A DNA stretch of 59,389 nt from DASQUK01 sp046723645 (GTDB lineage Bacteria; Actinomycetota; Acidimicrobiia; Acidimicrobiales; VFJN01): assembly GCA_046723645.1 (NCBI GenBank), contig JBKOUY010000048.1, forward strand, positions 1-59,389, given 5' to 3'. The notes under the pieces are model-generated. The model did no database searches and was not told where the DNA came from. It was given only the letters and a program-made list of their open reading frames with translations. Shown one piece after another: positions 25,188-34,196 of the stretch. Numbering within the stretch: position 1 is the stretch's first letter; the number at the start of each line of letters is the position of its first letter. The position numbers were made by a program, and so were the translations under genes.

Positions 25188-26381
25188 CTAGCCACCAGCG
25201 CCCAGGATCATCGGGAAGCGGTCGATGGAGCGGACGCCGGGTGTGTACGACAGCGTGTGCCCCGGCTTGATCGAGTAGTCGGGATACCGCCGATGCCATT
25301 CCCGCAAGGCCACCCGCAGCTCGTGGCGCGCGAGGTGGGAGCCGAGGCACCGATGGATCCCGCCGCCGAAGGCGAGGTGGCGGTTGGGGTCGCGGTCGAA
25401 GCGCACCTCGTCACCGTCGCCGAACTCGGCGTCGTCGGTGTTCGCCGAACCGATGAGCACGCTGACGTGCTGTCCGGCCTGGATCGGGCAGCCGCCTAGT
25501 TCGGTGTCCTCCACGGCCACGCGGGCCACGGTCGTCACCGGTGACTCCCACCGGAGCAGCTCCTCGACGGCGGCGGGGATGACGCCCGGGTCCTCGGCGA
25601 GCCGGCGCCGCTGTTCCGGGTGCCGGGCGAGGTACGCAAAGAAGCAGTCGAGCGATGCCGTCACCGTGTCGAGCCCGGCGATGAAGAACAGGAAGCAGAT
25701 GTCGAGGATGTCCTCCCGGGTCAGGCGGTGCCCGTCGACTTCGGTGTGGAGGAACGTCGTGAGGATGTCGTCCCGCCCCTCCACCTCCCGCTGGTCGAGG
25801 ACCTGGTTGAAGTAGGCGTAGATCGAGTCGGCGGTGGCCTTCTGGTGGGCCAGCGTGACCCTGCTGGTGCGTGGGCTCCCGGTCACGTGGTCGGGTCGGA
25901 TGATCCCGTCCTTCATCGCCAGGAAGCGCGGGGTCTCGTCCAGCGGCAGCCCGAGGAGGGTGAGGAAGACGTGGGACGGGAATGGGACGGAGAACTCGGC
26001 CGCGAAGTCGATCTCGTCCCGCCCGTCGAAGCGGTCCATCAGGTCGTTGACGAGCTTGGTGAGCGGCTCCTCCAGCTCCACCATCCGCCGCGGCGCGAAC
26101 AGGGGGTCGAGGATCTTGCGGAACTTCTTGTGCTCGGGCGGGTCGATCTGCAGGGGGATCATCGGCCGGACGTTCTGGAGATCGACCGCCGACATGTTGG
26201 ACGAGAAGATGTCCGGGTGGCGGAACGCCTCCTCGATCTCGCCCCGACGGCAAACGATCACCATGCCGTCGTCGAACGGCAGCACGGCCGCCGCCTCGCG
26301 CATCGCCCGGTAGGCCGGCTGGGGGTCGGCCGCCGTGTCGGCAAAGCCGACGCTGGGGGTCGTGGCCTCATCCGAGCTCAT
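25188..26381 (-). CDS. Cytochrome P450
   Basis: A 397-aa class I P450. Motifs: I-helix FIAGLDTVTA (233-242, Asp238-Thr239), ExxR as Glu274-x-x-Arg277 and heme loop FGGGIHRCLG with Cys345. It differs clearly from the other P450 in the window, which has Glu-Thr in the I-helix. ATG 26381 is chosen because a GAGGAG box precedes it. The promoter shows a TACGGT hexamer (minus strand, 26424-26419) abutting a TGAC-N6-GTCA operator at 26406-26419, so repression is expected when a repressor is bound. Confidence 0.95.
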   Translation of the reverse strand: MSSDEATTPSVGFADTAADPQPAYRAMREAAAVLPFDDGMVIVCRRGEIEEAFRHPDIFSSNMSAVDLQNVRPMIPLQIDPPEHKKFRKILDPLFAPRRMVELEEPLTKLVNDLMDRFDGRDEIDFAAEFSVPFPSHVFLTLLGLPLDETPRFLAMKDGIIRPDHVTGSPRTSRVTLAHQKATADSIYAYFNQVLDQREVEGRDDILTTFLHTEVDGHRLTREDILDICFLFFIAGLDTVTASLDCFFAYLARHPEQRRRLAEDPGVIPAAVEELLRWESPVTTVARVAVEDTELGGCPIQAGQHVSVLIGSANTDDAEFGDGDEVRFDRDPNRHLAFGGGIHRCLGSHLARHELRVALREWHRRYPDYSIKPGHTLSYTPGVRSIDRFPMILGAGG

Positions 26382-26405
26382 ACCGCGCTCCTCACGTCGC
26401 CCAAC

Positions 26406-26419
26406 TGACAGCCACGTCA
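26406..26419. promoter_or_regulatory. Operator-like palindrome TGAC-AGCCAC-GTCA (P450 side)
   Basis: Second copy of the motif, 25 bases upstream of the P450 ATG. A -10-like TACGGT on the minus strand shares its last base with the site. Confidence 0.65.
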
Positions 26420-26445
26420 CCGTACCTCATCCGCGGCCGCGATTC

Positions 26446-26459
26446 TGACGCTCATGTCA
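26446..26459. promoter_or_regulatory. Operator-like palindrome TGAC-GCTCAT-GTCA (VOC-ALDH operon side)
   Basis: Third copy, 40 bases from the previous one, centre to centre, in the same divergent intergenic region. It precedes the VOC-ALDH-CoA transferase operon by 43 bases and has the extended left flank TTC also seen at the ferredoxin and amidohydrolase sites. Confidence 0.65.
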
Positions 26460-26501
26460 GCTTTTCTGTTGTACCGTTCGGCGCATGGGGGCGCCAGGGA
26501 A

Positions 26502-26927
26502 GTGACCGCCAGCGTCGTCAACCACATCGGGCTGTGCGTGCACGACGTCGACCGGTCCCGCCACTTCTACGAGGAACTGTTCGGCTTCGAGTACGAGCGC
26601 GAGATCACGCCGCCCGACGACCCCACGGGGAAGCTCCTGCAGCTCGAGGCGCCGGTCGGCCTGCGGGCCGTCTACCTCCGCAAGGACGGGCTGCTGCTCG
26701 AGCTGCTCGCGTACACCCGGCGCCCGCCACGCCCGCCGCGCGAGCGACCCATGGACGAACCCGGCCTGACCCACATCTCCATGGGTGCCGCCGACCCCCG
26801 GCACATCGTCGATCGTGTCGAGGCGCTGGGCGGCCGGGTGGTCACGCAAACCGACATCGGCGTGGCCCTGTTCATTCGTGACCCGGACGGTCAGCTCATC
26901 GAACTGCTGGAGACCAAGGGGGCCTGA
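26502..26927 (+). CDS. VOC family protein
   Basis: A 141-aa VOC protein: VVNHIGLCVHDVDRSRHFYEELFGFEYE at the start, HISMGAADPRHIVDRVEALGGRV in the middle and FIRDPDGQLIELLETKG at the end. His, Glu and the C-terminal Glu could ligate a metal. GTG 26502 is used because the longer reading to 26454 adds a non-conserved stretch that overlaps the operator. It is the first gene of an operon; the ALDH begins two bases after its stop. It may be an epimerase, isomerase or dioxygenase of the pathway. Confidence 0.85.
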   Translation: MTASVVNHIGLCVHDVDRSRHFYEELFGFEYEREITPPDDPTGKLLQLEAPVGLRAVYLRKDGLLLELLAYTRRPPRPPRERPMDEPGLTHISMGAADPRHIVDRVEALGGRVVTQTDIGVALFIRDPDGQLIELLETKGA

Positions 26928-26929
26928 AC

Positions 26930-28396
26930 GTGCCTGACTCGAAGATGCTGGTCGACGGGAAGCTGGTCGACGCCGAGGGCGGCGCCACCTTTGAGAACGT
27001 CAACCCGGCGACCGAGGAGGTCCTCGGCGCGGTCGCCGATGGCTCGGCGGCCGACATGGCCGCGGCGGTGGCTGCGGCACGGCGTGCGTTCGACACCACC
27101 GACTGGTCGACCGACCGGGCGCTCCGGGCCCGCAGCCTGCGGCAGCTGCAGGCGGCGATCGAGGGGGAGCAGGAGGAGCTCCGCCAGGAGCTGGTGGCCG
27201 AGGTCGGGTGCCCGATCCTCATCACCTACGGGCCGCAGCTCGACGCCCCGCTCCGGGAGGCGCTGCTGTGGCCCGCAGAGATGATCGAGCGGTTCCCGTG
27301 GGAGCGGCCGATCGGGCCGAAGGACGCGATGGGCGTCGGCTACGAGACCGAGCGCGTCGTGTGGAAGGAGCCCGTCGGGGTCGTCGGGGTCATCGTGCCC
27401 TGGAACTTCCCGGTGGAGATCCTGCTCAACAAGCTCGGCCCGGTCCTCGCCATGGGCAACACGTGCGTCGTGAAGCCGGCGCCCGACACGCCGTTCAACG
27501 CCGCCCGCATCGGCCGGCTGATCGCCGAGCAGACCGAGATCCCACCGGGGGTCGTCAACATCGTCAGCAGCCGGGACCACCTGGTGGGCGAGGTCATCAC
27601 GACGTCGCCGGACGTCGACATGGTGGCCTTCACGGGCTCGACCGCCACCGGCCGGCGGATCATGGAGGCGGCGTCGAGCACGCTCAAGCCCACGTTCCTC
27701 GAGCTCGGGGGCAAGTCGGTCAACCTGCTCCTCGACGACGCCGACTTCGACAAGTCGCTGCCCGGGGCGGTCGCGTCGTGCATGCACGGCGGCCAGGGCT
27801 GCGCCATCGCCTCGCGCATCCTGGTCCCACGGTCGCGCTACGACGAGGCGGTCGACCTGGTGCGGTCCGGCTTCGACGGCTGGCGCTACGGCGATCCGAC
27901 CGACATGTCGGTCCTGCAGGGCCCGCAGATCTCCCGCAAGCAGCAGGACCGCGTGCTCGGCTACATCGAGAAGGGCAAGGCCGAGGGGGCCCGGCTCGTC
28001 ACCGGCGGCGGCGTGCCGGCGCACCTGCCGAAGGGGTTCTTCGTCGAGCCGACGCTGTTCGCCGACGTGGACAACGCCATGACCATCGCCCGCGAGGAGA
28101 TCTTCGGGCCGGTGCTGGTGGTCATCCCCCACGACGGCGACGACGACGCCGTCCGCATCGCCAACGACTCCCCGTACGGGCTGTCGGGGATGATCACGTC
28201 GGGCGACCTCGACCGGGCCAAGGCGGTCGCCCGCCGGATCCGCACCGGCACTCTCGGCATCAACGGTGGCGTCTGGTACGGCGCCGATGCGCCGTTCGGG
28301 GGCTACAAGGGCTCGGGGGTCGGCCGCCAGTGCGGCATCGAGGGCCTCGAGATCTTCACCGAGACCAAGACCGTGGGCTGGCCCGCAGGTCTTTGA
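26930..28396 (+). CDS. Aldehyde dehydrogenase
   Basis: A 488-aa NAD(P)-dependent aldehyde dehydrogenase, full length. PWNF at 157-160 holds the catalytic Asn, FTGST at 234-238 the cofactor loop, Glu258 in LELGGKS the general base and Cys291 in GGQGCAIASR the nucleophile. EEIFGPVLVV and the C-terminal FGGYKGSGVGRQCG are typical. It would oxidise an aldehyde made by the P450 or by side-chain cleavage to an acid, which the next gene could activate with CoA. Confidence 0.95.
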   Translation: MPDSKMLVDGKLVDAEGGATFENVNPATEEVLGAVADGSAADMAAAVAAARRAFDTTDWSTDRALRARSLRQLQAAIEGEQEELRQELVAEVGCPILITYGPQLDAPLREALLWPAEMIERFPWERPIGPKDAMGVGYETERVVWKEPVGVVGVIVPWNFPVEILLNKLGPVLAMGNTCVVKPAPDTPFNAARIGRLIAEQTEIPPGVVNIVSSRDHLVGEVITTSPDVDMVAFTGSTATGRRIMEAASSTLKPTFLELGGKSVNLLLDDADFDKSLPGAVASCMHGGQGCAIASRILVPRSRYDEAVDLVRSGFDGWRYGDPTDMSVLQGPQISRKQQDRVLGYIEKGKAEGARLVTGGGVPAHLPKGFFVEPTLFADVDNAMTIAREEIFGPVLVVIPHDGDDDAVRIANDSPYGLSGMITSGDLDRAKAVARRIRTGTLGINGGVWYGADAPFGGYKGSGVGRQCGIEGLEIFTETKTVGWPAGL

Positions 28397-28410
28397 AGGA
28401 AACTCGGGCC

Positions 28411-29658
28411 ATGACCCCGGAAGATCTTCAAAGTCGTCGTCCAGGACCCCTCGCCGGCACCAAGGTCGTCGAGCTTGCGAGCTGGATGTTCGTGCCGTCG
28501 GCGGGCACCGTCCTCGTCGACTGGGGCGCCGACGTCGTCAAGGTCGAGCACCCGGTGACCGGCGATCCCCAGCGCGGGCTCGTCACCTCGGGGCTGCTGC
28601 CCGGCGGCGACAGCGGCATCAACTTCATGATGGAGCAGCCCAACCGCGGCAAGCGGTCGGTCGCCATCGACGTCTCCAAGCCCGATGGCCACGAGGCGTT
28701 CATGAGGCTGATCGAGGGGGCCGACGTCTACCTCACCAACTACCTGCCCCAGGTTCGTCGCAAGCTCGGCGTGGACGTCGACGACGTCCGCGCCCGCAAC
28801 CCCCGGGTCATCGTGGCGCGGGGGTCGGGGCAGGGACCGAAGGGCCCGGACGCCGAGAAAGGCGGCTACGACGCGGCCTCGTTCTGGGCCCGCGGCGGGG
28901 TCGCCGCGGTCATGCCCACCAACGCCGAGGGCTGGCCGTCGGGCCAACCCTCCGCGGCTTTCGGGGACGTGATGGGCGGGCTGGCCACCGCGGGTGCCAT
29001 CGCCGCTGCGCTGCTCCAGCGGGAGCGCACCGGCGAGGCCGCGGTCGTGGACGTGTCGCTGCTGGCCACCGCCATGTGGCAGCTCTCGCCCATGGTGGTG
29101 GCGGCCAAGCTGTTCGGCCTGACCCGCCTGCCGACCGCCAATCGCCTCACGAACCCGAACCCGGGGGTGAACACCTACCGGACCGCCGACGATCGGTTCA
29201 TCAGCCTGGTCCTCCTCCAGGCCGACAAGTTCTGGGACGACTTCGCCAGGCGCCTCGAACGCCCGGAGCTGACAAGCGACGAGCGCTTCAGCACCGGCGC
29301 CGCGCGCGCCCAGAACGCCGCGGCGTGCGTCGCCGTCCTCGACGAGGCCTTCGGCTCCCGGCCCCTGGCGCACTGGAAGGAGGCCCTCGCCGACTTCGCC
29401 GGCGTGTGGACGCCCTATCAGACGCTGGACGAGCTGTTCAGCGATCCCCAGGTCGTCGCGAACGGCTACCTGCCGGCCATGGAGGCCTCCAACGGCCAGC
29501 AGGTCCAGCTGGTGGCCAGCCCCGCCCAGTTCGACGAGCGCCCGGTGGAGGTGCGCCGCGCCCCGGAGCACGGCGAACACACCGAGCAGGTCCTGCTCGA
29601 CGCCGGGTTCGACTGGGACGCGATCACCGCGATGAAGGAGTCGCGCGCGATCCTGTAA
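28411..29658 (+). CDS. CaiB/BaiF class III CoA transferase
   Basis: A 415-aa formyl-CoA transferase-fold enzyme that moves CoA between carboxylic acids. KVVELASWMFVPSAG, DWGADVVKVEHPVTGD, the PNRGKRSVAIDVSKPDG loop and AAFGDVMGGLATAG, whose Asp is the catalytic residue of the family, are all present. ATG follows GAAGGA. It is the third gene of the VOC-ALDH operon. A close paralogue lies at 39768. It probably activates the acid formed by the ALDH for beta-oxidation-like steps. Confidence 0.93.
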   Translation: MTPEDLQSRRPGPLAGTKVVELASWMFVPSAGTVLVDWGADVVKVEHPVTGDPQRGLVTSGLLPGGDSGINFMMEQPNRGKRSVAIDVSKPDGHEAFMRLIEGADVYLTNYLPQVRRKLGVDVDDVRARNPRVIVARGSGQGPKGPDAEKGGYDAASFWARGGVAAVMPTNAEGWPSGQPSAAFGDVMGGLATAGAIAAALLQRERTGEAAVVDVSLLATAMWQLSPMVVAAKLFGLTRLPTANRLTNPNPGVNTYRTADDRFISLVLLQADKFWDDFARRLERPELTSDERFSTGAARAQNAAACVAVLDEAFGSRPLAHWKEALADFAGVWTPYQTLDELFSDPQVVANGYLPAMEASNGQQVQLVASPAQFDERPVEVRRAPEHGEHTEQVLLDAGFDWDAITAMKESRAIL

Positions 29659-29719
29659 GGGCCGTTGTGGTACCGACCTGCAATGTCTCCGGGACACCGC
29701 CTGCGCTATGGTGCGTATC

Positions 29720-29733
29720 TAACTATTGCGTCA
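29720..29733. promoter_or_regulatory. Operator-like palindrome TAAC-TATTGC-GTCA (ABC importer promoter)
   Basis: Fourth copy, with TAAC as left arm. A TATGGT hexamer (29707-29712) lies seven bases upstream and the start codon is 40 bases downstream. The right ten bases are almost identical to the site before the second CoA transferase gene. Confidence 0.6.
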
Positions 29734-29772
29734 CATTTCCGGCGGGCCCTCGGGCCGACAGGGGGGAAGCCA

Positions 29773-31185
29773 ATGACATCACATGTTTCCCGCTCCCACG
29801 GGCGGTCGGGCCGGGGTCGACGCTTCGTCGTGGCGCTCTGTGTCCTCAGCCTGGGCCTGGCCGCGTGCGGGAACTCCGGCGACGACGACGACGACAGCAG
29901 CGCCGGCGGCTCCTCCGGCGGCAACAACGCCAGCAGCGGCGACGAAGCCGCATCGGGTGACCGCGACACCCACGTGGACATCTCGGGTGTCCCCGGCGTG
30001 ACCGACGACGAGATCCGGTACAGCATCGTCGGCACCAAGTCCAACAACCCCCTCGGCACCTGCATCCTCGACTGCTACGCCGCGGGCGTCGAGGCATACT
30101 TCGCGTACCGCAACAGCGAGGGCGGCATCTACGGGCGCGACCTCGTCGTGTCGGAGACGCTCGACGACGAGCTGGCCAACAACCAGGTGCGGGCGCTGGA
30201 CGTGATCTCGGCCGACGACACGTTCGGCAACTTCAACGCCACCCTGGCGCCAAGCGGCTGGGGCGACCTCGACCAGGCCGGCATCCCGACTTACGTGTGG
30301 GGCATCCACGGCAACGAGATGGCCGGCCGCGAGCACATCTTCGGCCACATCCAGGGCCCGTGCTCGGGCTGCACGGGCCGGGGGCTCCCCTGGATCGTCG
30401 AGCAGGCGGGCGCCCACAGTGTGGCGACACTCGGGTACGGCATCACCGAGACGTCGCGAGAGTGCGCGCACGGCTCGGCGGACTCATTCGAGCTGTACGG
30501 CAGCGACGTCGACGCCGAGGCGGTGTACGTCAAGGACGACCTGCAATACGGTCTGCCCAACGGCATCGCACCCGAGGTCACGGCCATGAAGCAGAAGGGC
30601 GTCGACTTCATCGCCAGCTGCTTGGACCTCAACGCCATGAAGACCCTGGGTCAGGAACTCGAGCGCCAGGGGATGGACGACGTCACCATGTACCACCCCA
30701 ACACCTACGACCAGGAGTTCGTGCGGGAGAACGCCGACCTGTTCGAGGGCGACTACGTCACCGTGCAGTTCCTGCCGTTCGAGGCGGACGCCGAGGGCAC
30801 GCCGCTCGACACCTTCCGGGAGTGGATGGACGAGACGGGCGGCGAGCTCAGCGAGCAGTCCATGGTGGGTTGGATCAACGCCGATCTCGCGTTCCAGGGC
30901 CTCCTGGCCGCGGGTCCCGAGTTCGACCGCCAGTCGGTGGTCGACGCCACCAACCAGATGACCGACTACGACGCCGACGGGCTCATCAACCCCATCGACT
31001 GGACCCGCCAGCACGCCGCCGTCGTCGACGGCGACCCCAGCACCGACTACGCACAGGAGTGCGCCCCCGTGGTCCAGATCCACAACGGTGCCTTCGAGAC
31101 GGTGGCCCCGCCCGACAAGCCGTGGCTGTGCTGGTCCAACGACAACCAGGACTGGTCAGAACCGACCCCGACCTCCTTCAACTGA
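29773..31185 (+). CDS. ABC transporter substrate-binding lipoprotein (branched-chain type)
   Basis: A 470-aa exported lipoprotein. Signal peptide: RRFVVALCVLSLGLAAC, with the lipobox Leu-Ala-Ala-Cys at about residue 32, then a flexible Asp/Ser/Gly-rich linker and a Periplasmic_binding_6-type fold beginning at about residue 75 (GVTDDEIRYSIVG). Its six or more Cys in the mature part are unusual for this group. It would present a substrate to the permease that follows. The 81-base gap to the permease contains a hairpin that covers the permease ribosome binding site. Confidence 0.92.
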   Translation: MTSHVSRSHGRSGRGRRFVVALCVLSLGLAACGNSGDDDDDSSAGGSSGGNNASSGDEAASGDRDTHVDISGVPGVTDDEIRYSIVGTKSNNPLGTCILDCYAAGVEAYFAYRNSEGGIYGRDLVVSETLDDELANNQVRALDVISADDTFGNFNATLAPSGWGDLDQAGIPTYVWGIHGNEMAGREHIFGHIQGPCSGCTGRGLPWIVEQAGAHSVATLGYGITETSRECAHGSADSFELYGSDVDAEAVYVKDDLQYGLPNGIAPEVTAMKQKGVDFIASCLDLNAMKTLGQELERQGMDDVTMYHPNTYDQEFVRENADLFEGDYVTVQFLPFEADAEGTPLDTFREWMDETGGELSEQSMVGWINADLAFQGLLAAGPEFDRQSVVDATNQMTDYDADGLINPIDWTRQHAAVVDGDPSTDYAQECAPVVQIHNGAFETVAPPDKPWLCWSNDNQDWSEPTPTSFN

Positions 31186-31231
31186 GCCCGCCATAGGGAT
31201 GCGCACGGAGACGACGTTCGGCTCGGGAACA

Positions 31232-31261
31232 GCCTCGCCGAGCAACCTTTGGTTGCGAGGC
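31232..31261 (+). promoter_or_regulatory. Stem-loop that covers the permease ribosome binding site
   Basis: GCAACC (31242-31247) and GGTTGC (31251-31256) form a perfect inner stem with a TTT loop. Outside it GCCTC (31232-31236) can pair with GAGGC (31257-31261), which is the Shine-Dalgarno of the ATG at 31267. This would lower permease translation relative to the binding protein. Confidence 0.55.
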
Positions 31262-31266
31262 GAAAC

Positions 31267-33426
31267 ATGATCCTGGCGGCATCGGTTCCAGAGGACATCT
31301 TCCGGGCGATCCTCCAGGGCACGCCGCCGGGCGCCGTCTATGCGCTCATCGCCCTCGGCTTCGTCCTGACGTACAAGACGTCGGGCGTCTTCAACCTGGC
31401 CTTCGGCGCCCAGGCGTACATCTCTGCCGCCCTGTTCTTCCAGGCCCGGGAGGAGTGGGGGTGGGCGACCGTCCCCGCCCTCGTCCTGTCGGTGTTCGTG
31501 GTGGCGCCGCTCATCGGGGTGCTGCTCGAACGGCTCATCTTCCGCCACCTCCGCACCGCCCCGGCCGTGGCGAAGCTGGTGGTGACCATCGGCCTCACGG
31601 TCGCCCTGCCGAACCTGTTCGAGCTCGTCACCAGCTTCCAGCCGGTCGCCGGCCGGACACCCGAGGGCATCGTGCCCAACGGGGACGTCCTCTACGACGT
31701 TTTCAACGTCTACAGCTTCAGCCGCGACGAGCTAGTGGCCCTGGGCGTCGCGGTGCTGGGGATGCTGGCGCTGGGGGCGTTGTTCCGCTTCACCGCCCTC
31801 GGGCTCCAGATGCGGGCGGTCGTCGAGAGCCCGCGCATGACCGAGCTGGCCGGGATCCGGGCCGACCGCGTGTCGGCGTTCGCCTGGGCCCTGTCCAGCG
31901 TCTTCGCCGGCATGGCCGGGGTGCTGATCGCACCGCGCTTCAACACGCTGGCGGCGGCCGACTTCTTCAACCTGGTGGTCGTCGCCATCGCCGCCGCGGC
32001 GCTGGGGCGCCTCGTCAGCCTGCCCCGGGCGCTCGTCGGGGGCCTGGGCCTGGGCATCTTCATCGCGCTGCTCAACACCTTCCTGCCGCGCTGGAGCGCC
32101 GACAATGCCTGGCTGGACGCCATCCAGGACAACCTCGCGCCGGCTGTCCCCTTCGTCGTGCTGTTCGGTGTGCTGGTGCTGTGGCCGGCGATCCGCCGCA
32201 CCCGCGAGGCGACCGACCCCCTGGCGGGCGTCGATCCCCCGCCACCCGCGCCCGTGGCCGCGACGCGCAGCCGCGCCCTGACGGCCGCCACCCGGATCTT
32301 CGCCCTCGGGTTCTTCGGCATCGTCGGCCTCGTCGTGTTCTTCCGGGCCGACCAGTCCTGGCTGTTCGTGGTCACCCAGGCGGTGATCTACGCCACCATC
32401 TACCTGTCCATCACGGTGATCACCGGGTTCGCCGGCCAGATCTCGCTGTGCCAGGGCGCCTTCGCCGCCATCGGCGGGTTCACGGTGTTCCAGTTAGCCG
32501 ACCACTACGACATGTCGGTCATGGTGGCCGCGGTCATCGGCGCCGGCGTCGCGGCCGCCTGCGGGGCCCTTCTGTCCCTGCCGGTGCTGCGGCTCGGCGG
32601 CGTGTGGTTCGCGATCGCGACCCTGGCGTTCGCGTATTTCTTCGACGCCGTCCTGGTCAAGGCGTCATGGATCGGCGGGGGCGACACGGCGCTGCTCGAG
32701 GGCACCCGGGTGCCACGACCCACGATCGGGCCCTGGGACTTCGCCAACGACCTGTCGTTCCTAGGGCTTGCCCTCGCCGTGTTCGTGCTGGTGTCGTTCG
32801 CCGTCATCCGCATCCGGGAGGGCACGGTAGGGAGGACGTTGCGCGCCCTGCGGGGCAGCGAGGTGGCGGCCGCGTCCATCGGCATCTCGCCCGCCCGGGC
32901 CCGGATCGTCGCATACGCGGTGTCGGCGTTCATCGCCGGGCTCGGCGGCGCCATGCTGTCGATGCACCAGGAGAATGTGAACTACACCAACAACTTCGCG
33001 CCGTTCGCGGCGCTGTTCTGGCTGGTACTCGTCGTTGCATTGGGATCTCGGACCGTGGAGGGGGCCGCCATCGCCGGCGCCTCGTTCGCCCTGTTCGACG
33101 TTGTGATCCTCCGCGGTGAACTGCTCGGATGGATCCTGCGCAGCCCCGATCGCATCCCCGGGATTTTCCCCATCTCACCCAAGTGGCGGCTCGTGCTGTT
33201 CGGGCTCCTCACCATCCAGTTCGCCCGCCACCCCGAGGGCCTGGTCGAGAATGGCAAACGCCAGTGGATGCGCCGGCTGGAGAGACGGGCGGGGCCACGC
33301 ACCGGCCCGTCGGACGGGGAGCAGGAAGCAGGGGCGGAGTCGGTCGCCGGGGTGGATGCCGCCGAGGCCGGCGCGGCCGCCGGCGACAGCGACGCGGCCG
33401 CCGTGGGCGCCGAGGAGTCGCGCTGA
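31267..33426 (+). CDS. Fused LivH-LivM type ABC permease
   Basis: A 719-aa protein in which the two branched-chain-type permeases, normally separate, are joined. Residues 1-320 are LivH-like (GTPPGAVYALIALGFVLTYKTSGVFNLAFG), then a Pro/Ala linker (DPPPPAPVAATR), then the LivM-like half (VIYATIYLSITVITGFAGQISLCQGAFAAIGG, and SMHQENVNYTNNFAP). Multiple membrane segments in each half. The C-terminal 60 residues are hydrophilic and Ala/Glu-rich. The TGA overlaps the ATG of the ATPase gene. Confidence 0.92.
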   Translation: MILAASVPEDIFRAILQGTPPGAVYALIALGFVLTYKTSGVFNLAFGAQAYISAALFFQAREEWGWATVPALVLSVFVVAPLIGVLLERLIFRHLRTAPAVAKLVVTIGLTVALPNLFELVTSFQPVAGRTPEGIVPNGDVLYDVFNVYSFSRDELVALGVAVLGMLALGALFRFTALGLQMRAVVESPRMTELAGIRADRVSAFAWALSSVFAGMAGVLIAPRFNTLAAADFFNLVVVAIAAAALGRLVSLPRALVGGLGLGIFIALLNTFLPRWSADNAWLDAIQDNLAPAVPFVVLFGVLVLWPAIRRTREATDPLAGVDPPPPAPVAATRSRALTAATRIFALGFFGIVGLVVFFRADQSWLFVVTQAVIYATIYLSITVITGFAGQISLCQGAFAAIGGFTVFQLADHYDMSVMVAAVIGAGVAAACGALLSLPVLRLGGVWFAIATLAFAYFFDAVLVKASWIGGGDTALLEGTRVPRPTIGPWDFANDLSFLGLALAVFVLVSFAVIRIREGTVGRTLRALRGSEVAAASIGISPARARIVAYAVSAFIAGLGGAMLSMHQENVNYTNNFAPFAALFWLVLVVALGSRTVEGAAIAGASFALFDVVILRGELLGWILRSPDRIPGIFPISPKWRLVLFGLLTIQFARHPEGLVENGKRQWMRRLERRAGPRTGPSDGEQEAGAESVAGVDAAEAGAAAGDSDAAAVGAEESR

Positions 33427-34196
33427 TGGGAACCGTCCTCGAGGCCACGGGAGTCTCCAAGCGCTTCGCCGGGATCGTCGCCCTCGACGACGTCTCGCTG
33501 CAGGTGGAGGCGGGGGAGCGCGTCGGGCTCATCGGCCCCAACGGTGCGGGCAAGACGACGTTCTTCAACTGCGTCCTCGGAATCCTGCGGGCCGACGCCG
33601 GCCAGGTGCTGCTGGAGGGCCGGGACGTCGGCGGCCTGCCCGTGCACGCCCGCGCGCTGCTCGGGATCGGCCGCACCTTCCAGCGCATCGAGCTGTTCGC
33701 GGAGTCGACGGTGCGGGAGCACCTGCTGATCGCCGAACGGACCCGGCGGGGCGACGGGCGGCTGTGGAAGGACCTGCTGGGCCGCGGCCGTCCCCGGCCC
33801 GACGAGATCGCCCGCTGCGACGAGGTGCTCGAGCTGCTCGGCCTGGGCGACATGGCCGACGAGCCGATCGAGCGCCTCAGCCTCGGCAAGGGCCGTCTGG
33901 TCGAGGTGGGCAGGGCGCTGATGACCGACCCCAAGCTGCTGCTCCTCGACGAGCCGTCGTCGGGCCTCGACCGGAACGAGACCGCCGACCTGGCGCATAC
34001 CCTCCAGGACGTGCAGGCGGCCCACGGTTTCGCCATTCTGCTGGTCGAGCACGACGTCGAGCTGGTGTCGAGCTTCACGGAGCGGTCCTACGTGCTCGAC
34101 TTCGGTTGCCTCATCGCCTCGGGCCCGACGGCGGCGGTCATGGCCAGCGACGAGGTACGCACCGCGTACTTCGGGGACGTGGAGGTGGCGTCGTGA
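33426..34196 (+). CDS. ABC transporter ATP-binding protein (LivG-like)
   Basis: A 256-aa ATPase. Walker A GPNGAGKTT near residue 39, Q-loop FQRIELFAEST, Walker B LLLLDEPSSGLD and switch His in LLVEHDVELV. The signature motif reads LSLGKGRLVEVGRAL, a variant of the usual LSxGQ. Starts at a TGATG junction with the permease and ends at a GTGA junction with the next ATPase, so the transporter genes are translationally coupled. Confidence 0.93.
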   Translation: MGTVLEATGVSKRFAGIVALDDVSLQVEAGERVGLIGPNGAGKTTFFNCVLGILRADAGQVLLEGRDVGGLPVHARALLGIGRTFQRIELFAESTVREHLLIAERTRRGDGRLWKDLLGRGRPRPDEIARCDEVLELLGLGDMADEPIERLSLGKGRLVEVGRALMTDPKLLLLDEPSSGLDRNETADLAHTLQDVQAAHGFAILLVEHDVELVSSFTERSYVLDFGCLIASGPTAAVMASDEVRTAYFGDVEVAS

